NCBI GenBank assembly: GCA_900110005.1
Contig: FOCC01000005.1
Span: 1 to 64,000 of the forward strand
Reading direction: 5' to 3'
Length of the DNA stretch: 64,000 bases
DNA from: Ligilactobacillus sp. WC1T17
Lineage (GTDB): Bacteria; Bacillota; Bacilli; Lactobacillales; Lactobacillaceae
A model generated the notes under the pieces. That model was not told the DNA's origin, made no database searches, and saw only the letters and a program-made list of their open reading frames with translations. Positions 1-7,937 of the stretch are shown here, piece after piece (within the stretch, counting starts at the first letter, position 1; every line of letters starts with the position of its first letter). The translations under genes and the position numbers were made by a program.

Positions 1-80
1 AGAGAACTTGCCTTTGCTTCTGTTGCTGCTGTTAAACGTGAGTATGTGTTCATGGCAGCTACGTTTGTATTAATACGCAT
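1..80 (-). CDS. hag: Flagellin, N-terminal fragment (gene continues beyond the window)
   Basis: Only the first 26 codons are in the window; the rest lies to the left of base 1. The minus strand reads MRINTNVAAMNTYSRLTAAT followed by EAKASS, the conserved D0 start of flagellin (MRINxNxxA). The ATG is at 80-78, with an AAGGAGG-type ribosome site at about 94-88. Flagellin is the exported filament subunit, polymerised under the FliD cap. A sigma-28 promoter lies just upstream (134-159). Its position downstream of flgM-flgL matches the Bacillus order, except that fliW and csrA are missing in between. Identity is clear from the N-terminus and context, but nothing can be said about the variable domain. 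Confidence 0.9.
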   Translation of the reverse strand, partial: MRINTNVAAMNTYSRLTAATEAKASS

Positions 81-133
81 AATTGTTTCCTCCTTGCATG
101 GTTAATAATAATCGTTTCTCGATTACACTTTTT

Positions 134-159
134 ATATCGTCGCTTTAAAGAAATGTTTA
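134..159 (-). promoter_or_regulatory. Sigma-28 (FliA/SigD) promoter of hag
   Basis: On the minus strand: TAAA (159-156), 14 bases, then GACGATAT (141-134). This is a 4/4 and 7/8 match to the Bacillus SigD consensus TAAA-N14/15-GCCGATAT. It lies about 55 bases upstream of the hag start codon. The same GACGATAT box precedes flgM, and close variants precede motA and the first mcp, which supports recognition by the FliA encoded at 17458-18168. Confidence 0.85.
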
Positions 160-163
160 ACCC

Positions 164-700
164 CTAATTGAAAAAAATTTTAAAAGCTTTTTGACGCACT
201 TTATTGCGAACGCGATAAACACGCGTATGATTGAGATGATATTTACGAACAATGTCCATATCCGTTAAACCTGCTAATTTTAGCGCCAGGTACTTTTTTT
301 CACGTAAATTACACTGTAAAAACAGTTGTTGTAGATTTTCTTTTAAAATAAGCTTTTTTTCTGCATTTAAGTTTTTATCCGGTAAATTCGTTAAAAAATC
401 GCTAGTTTCATCCTTATTTGGGGCGGCAATCTGCTTTTGGTAACGCGCTTTTTGCTTCAGGGCATCGAGCAAGCCCCATTTTATTTTTTGATAGCTATAA
501 GCCAAAATTTTACCATCCCGTAAAATCCCCTTTTTAATGCATTCCAAATAAGCTTTGATAAATAAAATCTGCCCCTTTAAAGCCAGGTCCTCATAATCTT
601 CTTGCTCAGGCCTCACGCCATATTTTTTCATGATGCCATAAACCATCCCCAAATGATTGTCCTTTTTTAAATAACTGACAGCTTCATCCAATTCTTTCAC
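164..700 (-). CDS. Small sigma-70-like factor (ComX/SigH-like)
   Basis: About 178 residues from a GTG at 700, preceded by a GGGGG ribosome site. A longer reading from an ATG at 763 (199 aa) is possible, but its extra N-terminus is hydrophobic and atypical. Residues about 25-80 resemble sigma region 2 (YEDLALKGQILFIKAYLE), and the last 50 residues resemble region 4 with a helix-turn-helix (REKKYLALKLAGLTDMDIV). The short linker and size fit the ComX/SigH-type alternative sigma factors of lactobacilli. It lies 3' of the divergent ComK-like gene and just upstream of the hag promoter, so it may control late motility or competence genes. The family call is fairly firm; the target genes are unknown. 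Confidence 0.65.
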   Translation of the reverse strand: MKELDEAVSYLKKDNHLGMVYGIMKKYGVRPEQEDYEDLALKGQILFIKAYLECIKKGILRDGKILAYSYQKIKWGLLDALKQKARYQKQIAAPNKDETSDFLTNLPDKNLNAEKKLILKENLQQLFLQCNLREKKYLALKLAGLTDMDIVRKYHLNHTRVYRVRNKVRQKAFKIFFN

Positions 701-912
701 GTCTATATATCCCCCTATGTGAATTTTGATCAGCAGCTGAACAAATTGTATTTTAACCTGCATCGTGCCTTTTTTAACCCTGTAATAGCCCGCTTTTATT
801 TAAAAAAGCATAACAAAAAAGCTGTATTCATTATATTTTGATTAATATAGTCAAAAGACTTGTTCCTTTTGACGTAAGCGATTACACTAGTTTTAAAAAA
901 GGGGGTCCTTTT

Positions 913-1653
913 ATGTGTAAAACAGTGGATTTAAGTCAAACAGGCCTAGCGCAGTTATTGAAATTAGCTCTTTATCAACCTGAAGCTGCGATTCATCCGC
1001 AAAAAACTAATCTCATTTTAGATGTCCATTTAAAAAATTACCAGCATTTTGGTCCAATTAATGCTTTAATTATCAATGATTACCAAATTATCGCCACACC
1101 TAAATATACCAAAAGTCTTATCAATAATTTTATCGCAAAACAAAAGTTGGGGTTCTTATTTGAAAGAACCTGTCTACCCCAAAATAAAAGACGAATTGGC
1201 CCCTTGGCCTATGTTTGGGGAGAAATGATTTTAATGCCGCTTAGCGGAACCTCAAGGCATTCCACCAGCTGGGTGATGCTCAATAAAATTCACCAAACCA
1301 AAATCACTAATAATTTCGTACTGTTCCAATTTGTTCAAGGAGGACTTTGGTATCAATTAAATGTTTTCAAAGATACCTATCAAGCTAATCAAAAAATATG
1401 TCAAAAACTCTATCGCATGCAGCATGAAGCCGTCGGCGAACTGCTAGAAAGTTTTGATTTTCACAAATCTGAACAAATTTACCAGGCAGCTAAAAAAAAT
1501 TATCAGCCCAGTTCTTTAAAAATGTTACAAACTAACGCTGAACAATTGCTGGTTACGCTAACTTTAAAGGCTGTTTATGGAAAAGACTATCAGCCTTACG
1601 TCACTGATACAGTGAATTTTATTGACCGGCATTATAATAAGCTGTATGCATAA
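913..1653 (+). CDS. comK: ComK-family transcription regulator
   Basis: 246 residues. The ATG at 913 is chosen because AGGGGG lies 8 bases upstream; the upstream in-frame TTG at 838 has no such site. Residues about 35-180 follow the ComK fold pattern: a strand-rich start (NALIINDYQIIATPKYTKS) and a central block, WGEMILMPLSGTSRHSTSW, that lines up with the B. subtilis ComK block IFLFPTLSSTRPQCGW. The C-terminal 70 residues are extra relative to B. subtilis ComK (192 aa). ComK activates competence genes in Bacillus and is antagonistic to motility there. Here it sits inside a flagellar locus, divergent from a sigma-like gene. Family assignment is by motif memory; its function in this organism is inferred. 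Confidence 0.65.
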   Translation: MCKTVDLSQTGLAQLLKLALYQPEAAIHPQKTNLILDVHLKNYQHFGPINALIINDYQIIATPKYTKSLINNFIAKQKLGFLFERTCLPQNKRRIGPLAYVWGEMILMPLSGTSRHSTSWVMLNKIHQTKITNNFVLFQFVQGGLWYQLNVFKDTYQANQKICQKLYRMQHEAVGELLESFDFHKSEQIYQAAKKNYQPSSLKMLQTNAEQLLVTLTLKAVYGKDYQPYVTDTVNFIDRHYNKLYA

Positions 1654-1682
1654 AAAAACCGTCATCCAGGGAGAGATGGCGG
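1652..1682 (-). terminator. Rho-independent terminator read on the minus strand
   Basis: Stem CCGTCATC (1659-1666) pairs with GATGGCGG (1675-1682). On the minus strand it is followed by a run of seven T (1658-1652). On the plus strand there is no T run, so it ends minus-strand transcription approaching comK from the right rather than comK itself. Confidence 0.6.
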
Positions 1683-1803
1683 CAAGTCAGTTAGTTAGTT
1701 GTTGATTTTAAAAGGAAATGTTTAACATGATGTAAAGTAAAATCATAACCTCTACAAGTTACATAATCGGTCATTAACCTTAAAAATTAAGAGATAAAAT
1801 AAA

Positions 1804-1828
1804 AAAACAGGTGTAAAAACCTGTTTTT
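1804..1828 (-). terminator. Bidirectional terminator after flgL
   Basis: ACAGGT, a six-base loop and ACCTGT are flanked by A and T runs on both sides, directly after the flgL stop codon. It ends the flgM-flgN-flgK-flgL operon. Confidence 0.85.
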
Positions 1829-2755
1829 TTACATGTAATCCAAGACTGTGGTTTGCATAATCTTGGTTCCCATCGCCAAAGCAGCCTTATAAGATAACAT
1901 TTGGTTTTGATATTCCATATATTTTTCGGCAACATCGACATCTTGTCTTGTGGATAAGGTATCTTTTAAAGTTGTCTTTTCGGTACTATTCCGATCTTTA
2001 GCAGCTTTTAAGCGGTTTTCAATCGCACCGACTTTAGTATCATAATTAACAGCATTGTTCTTTAAAGAATCAATTTGATCTAACTTCTTTGACAAATCTT
2101 CTGAAACGGAATCAGCTGAAGTCCCAGCTTGTTCTAAATCATTCATCAATTCGGTGAAGAAAGTACCTAAATTGTTACCGTCACCATCTTTCATAACCCG
2201 CATCCCATTGGTTGGCAAGGTTACCGAAACCCCGTTTGAAATTTCGCGGTCAAGTTCAGAAGTATTGCCGTTATATTGCAAACTAACAATATTACCATCA
2301 TTATCTGTTACTGCTGAAAATGGCTTAGTAGTTGTCGCTGAGCCACCAAAGATATAACGTCCATCAAAACTTGTATTCAAAACATCAATGATCGTCCCGA
2401 TATTTTGCGAAAGTTGGGTCTTATAAGCATTATATTCATCTTGCGTCAAAGAACCGCTACTATTAGCCGAAACAATGATACTTCGAATACTATTTAAGGT
2501 TGTTGAAACAGATTGCAAAGCGCTATCTTGTGTTTGCACCCAACTAGTAGCATCACTGATGGTCGTTGCATAAGATTTATTTTCCGCCAAAGAAACGTTC
2601 AAATCCATAATTTTTGAAACTGCTAACGGATTATCAGAAGATTTATTGTATTCTTTCAAAGAAGAAAGCTGGTTCATGGTTTTTTGAACCCGATCAGTCG
2701 CTGTTTCCAAGTTATTGATGAAATCAGTACTGGTCATATTAGTTGAAATTCTCAT
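1829..2755 (-). CDS. flgL: Flagellar hook-filament junction protein FlgL
   Basis: 308 residues, the usual size. The N-terminus MRISTNMTSTDFINNLETA and the DNPLAVSKIMDLNVSL segment are the flagellin-like D0/D1 helices of FlgL. The C-terminus (KYMEYQNQMLSYKAALAMG) is the matching D0 helix. GRYIFGGSATTTKPF is the typical FlgL turn. FlgL forms the second ring of the hook-filament junction and is exported with help from FlgN. It starts two bases after the flgK stop and is last in the operon, followed at once by a terminator. Confidence 0.95.
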   Translation of the reverse strand: MRISTNMTSTDFINNLETATDRVQKTMNQLSSLKEYNKSSDNPLAVSKIMDLNVSLAENKSYATTISDATSWVQTQDSALQSVSTTLNSIRSIIVSANSSGSLTQDEYNAYKTQLSQNIGTIIDVLNTSFDGRYIFGGSATTTKPFSAVTDNDGNIVSLQYNGNTSELDREISNGVSVTLPTNGMRVMKDGDGNNLGTFFTELMNDLEQAGTSADSVSEDLSKKLDQIDSLKNNAVNYDTKVGAIENRLKAAKDRNSTEKTTLKDTLSTRQDVDVAEKYMEYQNQMLSYKAALAMGTKIMQTTVLDYM

Positions 2756-2757
2756 AA

Positions 2758-4329
2758 TTATACCCCCGTCTTATTAACCAGAGTATCAAGCATTTCGCTG
2801 ATCACACTCAACACACGTGCATTAGCTTGAAAGCCTTGCTGGAACTTAATCACATCAGACATTTCTTCGTTCAAGTTAACCCCTGAAACTGATTGATCTT
2901 TTCTTTCCAAATCTTCCAACACCGTCTTTTGGGCTGAAGCCATGTTGTCGGCTTTTTGCTTTGAAATACCGTTTTTAGTAACAATATTGTTGAATGTTTC
3001 AGCAAATGTTTGCCCATCTTGATTTTCCGTGAACTTCATGGTTGATGTATCGTAGGTTGATAAATCACTATCACTTACCGGTGTAGCAAATTTAGTCTTC
3101 ATCGCCCAAGCAACTGCTAGTGCTCTTGATCCATCGCCAGCAGCAATGTCCCCGTTCGAATCAGCTACCCCAGCAACTAACTTGGAAGGATCATCTTGCA
3201 AAGTACTATTAACTGCAAAATTAAGTGCATATTGGGAAGAATCCGAGCCTAAAGTAAAGAAAACGCCGCTTTTAGCTGTACCGTCATTTTCGGTTTGGCT
3301 GGCACCGTCAGTCATCACAATATTGGTAACCTTAGCCACTTTGGCCACGAAATCATTCAATTCATCCATGTGCTCTTGAATTTCCGTAGTGGAAGCTTGA
3401 TAGCCGCCCATGTCACCTTCAGAAGTTGTGATTTCTGTATAAGTGTTATTGCCATCAGCATCAGTTGTAGTTAACAGCACTTGTCCCAAATCAGCTGATT
3501 GGCCTAAAGATTCAGAAGCTGCTGTTGAATCACCGCCAACAGATACGACTGCATTACCCGAAGCATCTGAACCGGTGACCACACTCAAGGTATTGTGAGT
3601 GGTGCCTACATAATTAAGAATAGTTTGATTATCAAGACTAACTGTAGTCCGCCCATAAGAATCAAAAGTTGTTGAAATATTGACCAGACCTGACATACTC
3701 TTGAGCAAACTATCACGCTGATCCAGCAAATCATTGGGCGTTTCCCCACTGGCTGATTCAGCAAAAATTTTTTCATTTAAATCACTCAATTGGCTAACAT
3801 CTTCGTTAAAGTCCAAAACGGATTTTTCCAAACTTGAAACAGCATCTTTTTTAAGCTGAGCAACTGATGTTGCCATCTGATGAACTGTATCCACAAACGA
3901 ATTGGCATTTTCAACAACCAGCGTTTTAGAAGTACCTAATTCAGGGTTTTCAGCTAACTTTTGCCATGAATCCATCAAGGTGTTTAACGAAGTAACAACA
4001 CCATCATCTGAAGGTTCATTTAAAATGTCTTCCAATTGGCCTAAAGTATCAGATTTTTGCGTATTATACTGATATTTTGAATTAGCAGCTCGAATCTGTG
4101 AACGAACAAAATCATCAACATCACGTGTAATTTCTGTAACATTAACACCTGTCCCGATAGAACCTGTACCGGCTACCACGTATGGTGGTTTAGTCGTCAT
4201 ATGAACACGTTGCCGTGAATAACCATCGGTGTTTGTATTGGCAATGTTGTGGGCACTGGTTTGCAATGCAACCTGGTTCGCTGATAACCCACTTGTAGCG
4301 GTACCTAAAGCACCAAATAAACCTGACAT
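2758..4329 (-). CDS. flgK: Flagellar hook-associated protein FlgK
   Basis: 523 residues. The N-terminal rod/hook motif (GLSANQVALQTSAHNIANTN, then TDGYSRQRV) and the C-terminal NLNEEMSDVIKFQQGFQAN helix define FlgK. The middle region is variable and Ser/Thr/Asp-rich, as usual. FlgK is the first junction ring on top of the hook. Its ribosome site GGGAGG lies before the ATG. It is co-transcribed with flgM, flgN and flgL and is expected to be a FlgN client. Confidence 0.95.
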   Translation of the reverse strand: MSGLFGALGTATSGLSANQVALQTSAHNIANTNTDGYSRQRVHMTTKPPYVVAGTGSIGTGVNVTEITRDVDDFVRSQIRAANSKYQYNTQKSDTLGQLEDILNEPSDDGVVTSLNTLMDSWQKLAENPELGTSKTLVVENANSFVDTVHQMATSVAQLKKDAVSSLEKSVLDFNEDVSQLSDLNEKIFAESASGETPNDLLDQRDSLLKSMSGLVNISTTFDSYGRTTVSLDNQTILNYVGTTHNTLSVVTGSDASGNAVVSVGGDSTAASESLGQSADLGQVLLTTTDADGNNTYTEITTSEGDMGGYQASTTEIQEHMDELNDFVAKVAKVTNIVMTDGASQTENDGTAKSGVFFTLGSDSSQYALNFAVNSTLQDDPSKLVAGVADSNGDIAAGDGSRALAVAWAMKTKFATPVSDSDLSTYDTSTMKFTENQDGQTFAETFNNIVTKNGISKQKADNMASAQKTVLEDLERKDQSVSGVNLNEEMSDVIKFQQGFQANARVLSVISEMLDTLVNKTGV

Positions 4330-4341
4330 AACTTAACCTCC

Positions 4342-4701
4342 CTACGCTTTTTGATCAAACAATGAAATTGCACTCTCATGAGGCTGTTGCTGGTACTTGG
4401 AATAAGTGCCCGCAGGCTGTTTTAAATTTCTTTGGATAGAATCCATTAAATTCTTTTGAAAAGCAATGGCCTGCTCTGTCAGCATCATGTTTAAACTTTG
4501 CAAATTTTGAATCTCATCGATTAGTTTTCTAGTCTTATCTGAAATAGGACCTTCATAGTCATTAAAAATCGGAATATATTCTTCCTTTTCGGCAGCAATC
4601 GCGGTCACTTTTTCACCATCATCTTTAATTAAATAACGTTTTTCACGTTTCAAAATTGCCTTGAATTTCACTAAGTAGCGTTGAAATTCTGCTTCTTTCA
4701 T
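4342..4701 (-). CDS. flgN: FlgN-like flagellar export chaperone
   Basis: 119 residues, almost entirely helical, with the FlgN heptad segment DEIQNLQSLNMMLTEQAIAF. FlgN keeps FlgK and FlgL soluble and delivers them to the export gate. It starts two bases after the flgM stop and lies directly before flgK, as in Bacillus (yvyG). The C-terminus ends in a Gln-rich tail. FlgN proteins diverge strongly, so position carries much of the call. Confidence 0.85.
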   Translation of the reverse strand: MKEAEFQRYLVKFKAILKREKRYLIKDDGEKVTAIAAEKEEYIPIFNDYEGPISDKTRKLIDEIQNLQSLNMMLTEQAIAFQKNLMDSIQRNLKQPAGTYSKYQQQPHESAISLFDQKA

Positions 4702-4703
4702 AG

Positions 4704-4988
4704 CTATGCCCTCTCTTCATCAACGGCAGCCAACATCCGATCAGCAATATTTTGTGCCGAAACCGTATAGGTCCCATTATTAATAGCTGCTTTCAGACGT
4801 GCCACCTTGGCTGAATCGATGCCCGAATCGGAAGACTGGACTTTTGCACCTGCCAGAAGCTGTTGGGCTGTATCAGAAATATTTACCCGATCACCAGCAG
4901 ATTGGGTCTTAGCTTGCTTAACTGAGGGTTTAACCCCATTTAAAGCTGTCAGACTTGAATAATCTACATAACTTCTTTGGATTTTCAT
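4704..4988 (-). CDS. flgM: Anti-sigma-28 factor FlgM
   Basis: 94 residues. It has a disordered N-terminal half (SAGDRVNISDTAQQLLAG) followed by the sigma-binding helices SAKVARLKAAINNGTYTVSA and NIADRMLAA, the FlgM signature. FlgM holds FliA inactive until the hook is finished and FlgM is exported. It is first in the sigma-28 operon flgM-flgN-flgK-flgL, so FliA drives its own inhibitor. The start has an AAGGAGG ribosome site. Confidence 0.95.
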   Translation of the reverse strand: MKIQRSYVDYSSLTALNGVKPSVKQAKTQSAGDRVNISDTAQQLLAGAKVQSSDSGIDSAKVARLKAAINNGTYTVSAQNIADRMLAAVDEERA

Positions 4989-5026
4989 GAAAGTTCGCCT
5001 CCTTAATAAGTTATCTCTACTACACT

Positions 5027-5052
5027 ATATCGTCTATTAAAAAAAAAGTTAA
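5027..5052 (-). promoter_or_regulatory. Sigma-28 promoter of the flgM operon
   Basis: The minus strand carries GACGATAT (5034-5027), identical to the hag -10 box. Upstream at 13-14 bases spacing is TTAAC rather than a perfect TAAA, so the -35 is weaker. The -35 part lies inside the stem of the terminator of the preceding fla/che operon. Confidence 0.7.
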
Positions 5053-5077
5053 ACCCTTAAAGTTTAACTTTTTTTGA
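5039..5077 (-). terminator. Terminator of the fla/che operon after fliY
   Basis: AAGTTAAAC (5046-5054), a seven-base loop and GTTTAACTT (5062-5070) have A/T runs on both sides. On the minus strand the stem is followed by seven T. It separates the long fla/che transcript from the flgM operon. Confidence 0.85.
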
Positions 5078-5113
5078 AAATATGAAAAAAATTTGAAAGT
5101 TACCTTGACTTAA

Positions 5114-6433
5114 TTATTTCATATTATTAATTCTTTGACTTTGTGACAAGATACTAGTGATTCGAACACCGAAATTATCATTAATAACAACAACTTCGCC
5201 ACGCGCAATCAATTTACCGTTCAACAAAATATCCAACGGCTCATCGGTTAACTTATCTAATTCGATAACCGAGCCGGTATTAAAGGTCAAAATTTCACGC
5301 ACCGACTTCTTGCTCGTTCCCAAAACAACACTCAAGTTCAAAGGAATATCCATCAGCAAGTCAAGATTATCCCCTTCAGCTTGGGAAGTACTGTCCAAGG
5401 TTTGGAAAGTAGGACGACTAACTTCAACCGGCTGCGGTGCCGGTTGTGGTGTTGGCTGCGGCTGTGGTGCCGGCTGCGGCTGTGGTGCCGGCTGCGGCTG
5501 TGGTGCCGGCTGCGGCTGTGGTGCCGGCTGCGGCTGTGGTGCCGGCTGCGGCTGTGGTGCCGGTTGCGGCTGTGGTGCTGGTTGCGGCTGCGGTGCCGGT
5601 TGCGGTGCCGCTTGTGCCTTATTGTCAGCCGGTAATTCACGGTCACTAACCACCGTAGCCTTATCAGCCATCATTGCCGCTGCAATATCGTTAACCATTT
5701 CCCTGGTGAAGATTTGCATAATTTCACTTTCAATTAAGCCTTCCACATCAAGTTCAAAAGAAATTCGATATACCACACTATCAAGGTCAATACTATCATA
5801 AGAAATATTATCAGGTTCACCCCATAATTTAACCTTTGGCGGCAAAATATCAACCTTTTTATTAATCATGGTAGCCATGGAAGTCGAAGCTGATCCTATC
5901 ATTTGGTTCATCGCTTCTGCCACCGCAGACAATTCTAAATCGCCAAATTCGCCATCATCCTTGGCGTTACCAGGGCCGCCCATCATCAAATCGGCAATAA
6001 TTGAAGCATCGCGCACTTGTAAAAGCATCAAGTTAGTGCCGATAACACCTTCTTTATATTCAACGGTCGTTGCAACTTTAGGTGTTTTAATACCTTCAAC
6101 CAAAGATCTGAATTTAATCTTGGTAACCCTTGGAGTAGTAATTGATACTCGATGGTTTAAAATTGAAGATAATGTCGTTGCTGCTTGTGACATTGAAATA
6201 TTACCAACTTCACCAATCAAGTCCATGCGGGCTTGTTCATCCATGCCGGCAATAATTTCATCGTCTGCTTCCAACGAAGCGTTTTCGACAGCTTCGTCTT
6301 CTTCTTTATTTTCTTCTGCTTCAGCACTAGCTTCTTCGGCTTGAGCACTAGCGCTGTCTTTTTCACTATCATCCGAAACAGTGCCGCCATTCATCAAGGC
6401 ATCAATTTCTTCTTGTGATAAACCGTCACTCAT
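5114..6433 (-). CDS. fliY: Flagellar motor switch phosphatase FliY (CheC + FliN domains)
   Basis: 439 residues. Residues 5-17 (LSQEEIDALMNGG) are the CheY-P-binding peptide shared with FliM. The CheC-like domain carries two phosphatase motifs of the form D/S-x3-E-x2-N-x22-P: E75/N78/P101, and a second near residues 165-195 (SAVAEAMN). After a Pro-Gln linker (about residues 270-335), the last 80 residues are the FliN/SpoA C-ring domain (NLSVVLGTSKKSVREIL). It is both a C-ring subunit and a CheY-P phosphatase. It overlaps the fliM stop by four bases (ATGA). The protein is longer than Bacillus FliY (about 378 aa) because of the repeat linker. Confidence 0.95.
   Translation of the reverse strand: MSDGLSQEEIDALMNGGTVSDDSEKDSASAQAEEASAEAEENKEEDEAVENASLEADDEIIAGMDEQARMDLIGEVGNISMSQAATTLSSILNHRVSITTPRVTKIKFRSLVEGIKTPKVATTVEYKEGVIGTNLMLLQVRDASIIADLMMGGPGNAKDDGEFGDLELSAVAEAMNQMIGSASTSMATMINKKVDILPPKVKLWGEPDNISYDSIDLDSVVYRISFELDVEGLIESEIMQIFTREMVNDIAAAMMADKATVVSDRELPADNKAQAAPQPAPQPQPAPQPQPAPQPQPAPQPQPAPQPQPAPQPQPAPQPQPAPQPQPTPQPAPQPVEVSRPTFQTLDSTSQAEGDNLDLLMDIPLNLSVVLGTSKKSVREILTFNTGSVIELDKLTDEPLDILLNGKLIARGEVVVINDNFGVRITSILSQSQRINNMK
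5428..5612 (-). repeat. 18-bp tandem repeat coding the Pro-Gln linker of FliY
   Basis: About eight near-perfect copies of an 18-base unit (plus strand GGCTGCGGCTGTGGTGCC) encode repeated A-P-Q-P-Q-P. It stays in frame with fliY. The copies are almost identical at DNA level and GC-rich against an AT-rich background, which fits recent expansion by slippage. Open frames on the other strand and in the other phases here are by-products of the repeat. Confidence 0.9.
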
Positions 6434-7440
6434 TGATCTTCTTCTCCTTCCATCTTATCCAATAATTCGATTGCCAACTGGCCATCCTTTTGTCCTGGCT
6501 TTACAGTGTAATATGGCTCGTCTTCAATATACGTTTCAAGCGGTTCCGTGGTCTTCTTGTCCAACCGGACAACATCGCCGACTTCCAGATTCAAGAAGTC
6601 AGCCACGCTCATTTGAACATCGCCCAGTTTTGTGGTAATTTCCATTTCAACATTGTTCAAACCACGTCTAATATCACGCAAGTCATCTTCATTGTCGTCA
6701 TTGCTGGAATCGAACCAATTACGGATACTCAATTTATCCAAAATACCTTCAAGGAAGACATATGGAATACAAAGATTGATGAAAGTACTTAATCCAAATA
6801 CCTTAACTGTAAAGGTTACTAATATAACAGCTTCGTTAGGTGACATTGCTTGCGAAAGCTGCGGATTAGTATCAATTAAATCAAATTTAGAGTCTAAAAC
6901 AACAATGTCTTTCCAAACAGTTTGATAAACATTAACCATTTCCTTGATGATTTCTTGCATTAAAGCCAAATCAATGTCAGAAAATTCTTCTTTAGTCTTT
7001 ATCTCTTCATCTGGGTGCTGACTTCTAACTTCTAAACCCCCGCACAATAATTCCACCATCAAGTTGCACAATTGCGGATTAATTTCCAGCATTTGCGTTC
7101 CCTTCAACGGTTCAGAATGGAACATTCCCAAAATCGTCACCCTCGGAATCGAGTGCATAAACTCATCATAACTAACCTGTTCAATCGCAGCCAAGTCAAC
7201 GGAAACATTCGTCCGAAGCTGTGTTGACAATACATTACCAGCCATCTTGGAAAAGTCCTCGAAGATCATGTGCAAGGTATTGATGTAGTCTTTCGAAAGA
7301 CGAGTAGGACGTCTAAAGTCATAATTTCTGACCTTTGGCGCATTATCTTGTTCTTGTTCAATTGTATCTTCGCTAATCTCGCCCGTATTCATCGCATTGA
7401 GAAGAGCATCGATTTCTTCTTGCGTCAGTACCTGATCCAC
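6430..7440 (-). CDS. fliM: Flagellar motor switch protein FliM
   Basis: 336 residues from a GTG with ribosome site AAGGAAGG. The N-terminal peptide LTQEEIDALLNAM binds CheY-P. The middle CheC-like domain has FDFRRPxR-type sequence (YDFRRPTRLSKDYINTLHMI) and MIFEDFSKMAGNVLSTQLR. The C-terminal SpoA domain begins near TTKLGDVQMSVADFLNLEVG. FliM links CheY-P to FliG in the C-ring. It follows cheW after a 53-base gap and is translationally coupled to fliY. Confidence 0.96.
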   Translation of the reverse strand: MDQVLTQEEIDALLNAMNTGEISEDTIEQEQDNAPKVRNYDFRRPTRLSKDYINTLHMIFEDFSKMAGNVLSTQLRTNVSVDLAAIEQVSYDEFMHSIPRVTILGMFHSEPLKGTQMLEINPQLCNLMVELLCGGLEVRSQHPDEEIKTKEEFSDIDLALMQEIIKEMVNVYQTVWKDIVVLDSKFDLIDTNPQLSQAMSPNEAVILVTFTVKVFGLSTFINLCIPYVFLEGILDKLSIRNWFDSSNDDNEDDLRDIRRGLNNVEMEITTKLGDVQMSVADFLNLEVGDVVRLDKKTTEPLETYIEDEPYYTVKPGQKDGQLAIELLDKMEGEEDQ

Positions 7441-7493
7441 ACGTATCCTTCCTTTTCCGCTATAATTTCCTAATCAACTAACTACTAACTTTT

Positions 7494-7919
7494 TTATGCC
7501 TTAGCGGTTGTATCTTCAAAAATCATCTTGGTAACATCAACCACATTAGCTACCTTATCGCCTAAGGAAACTACCCCAATATAAGCTGTGTCCCCAGCCT
7601 TTTCCGGCGGGAGTTCGATATCATCAGGATTAATATCAACAACTTCACTAACTTCTTCAATTAAAAGTCCCTTACGATCCTCTTCGTTATTTTCATTCTT
7701 CATAATCAAAATGTTTAAACATTTCTCAGGTGAAGGGATGCCAATCAGTTCTGACAAATCAACGACTGTCATCACATTCCCACGCAAATTAATCAAACCT
7801 TTAATCCAATTTGGAGCAAGGGGAACGTAAGTGATTGGTACAGTGTCGATGATTTCTTCGACGGACTTAGCTGAAATTAAATAATTTTCCTCGTCCATTT
7901 TGAACATAATCATCTGCAT
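7494..7919 (-). CDS. cheW: Chemotaxis coupling protein CheW
   Basis: 141 residues covering one CheW domain, with the typical NWIKGLINLRGNVMTVVDL core and a VVDVTKM ending. CheW connects MCP tips to the P5 domain of CheA in the receptor array. It lies between cheY and fliM. A second CheW-domain protein is encoded at 13304-13831. Confidence 0.95.
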   Translation of the reverse strand: MQMIMFKMDEENYLISAKSVEEIIDTVPITYVPLAPNWIKGLINLRGNVMTVVDLSELIGIPSPEKCLNILIMKNENNEEDRKGLLIEEVSEVVDINPDDIELPPEKAGDTAYIGVVSLGDKVANVVDVTKMIFEDTTAKA

Positions 7920-7937
7920 ATTATCATCTCCAAATCA

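Noticed and set aside
838-912. Longer comK reading from TTG 838
   Set aside because: No ribosome site at the TTG, whereas the ATG at 913 has AGGGGG at good spacing; the extra 25 residues do not resemble ComK.
5428-5612. Regular repeat array resembling CRISPR
   Set aside because: Unit is 18 bases without unique spacers, entirely in frame with fliY, and no cas genes are near.
5157-5801. Long open frames on both strands across the fliY repeat (Gly-Cys, Arg-Ser-His and Val-Ala repeats)
   Set aside because: They are out-of-phase readings of the 18-base repeat that encodes the FliY linker; no ribosome sites and no homology.
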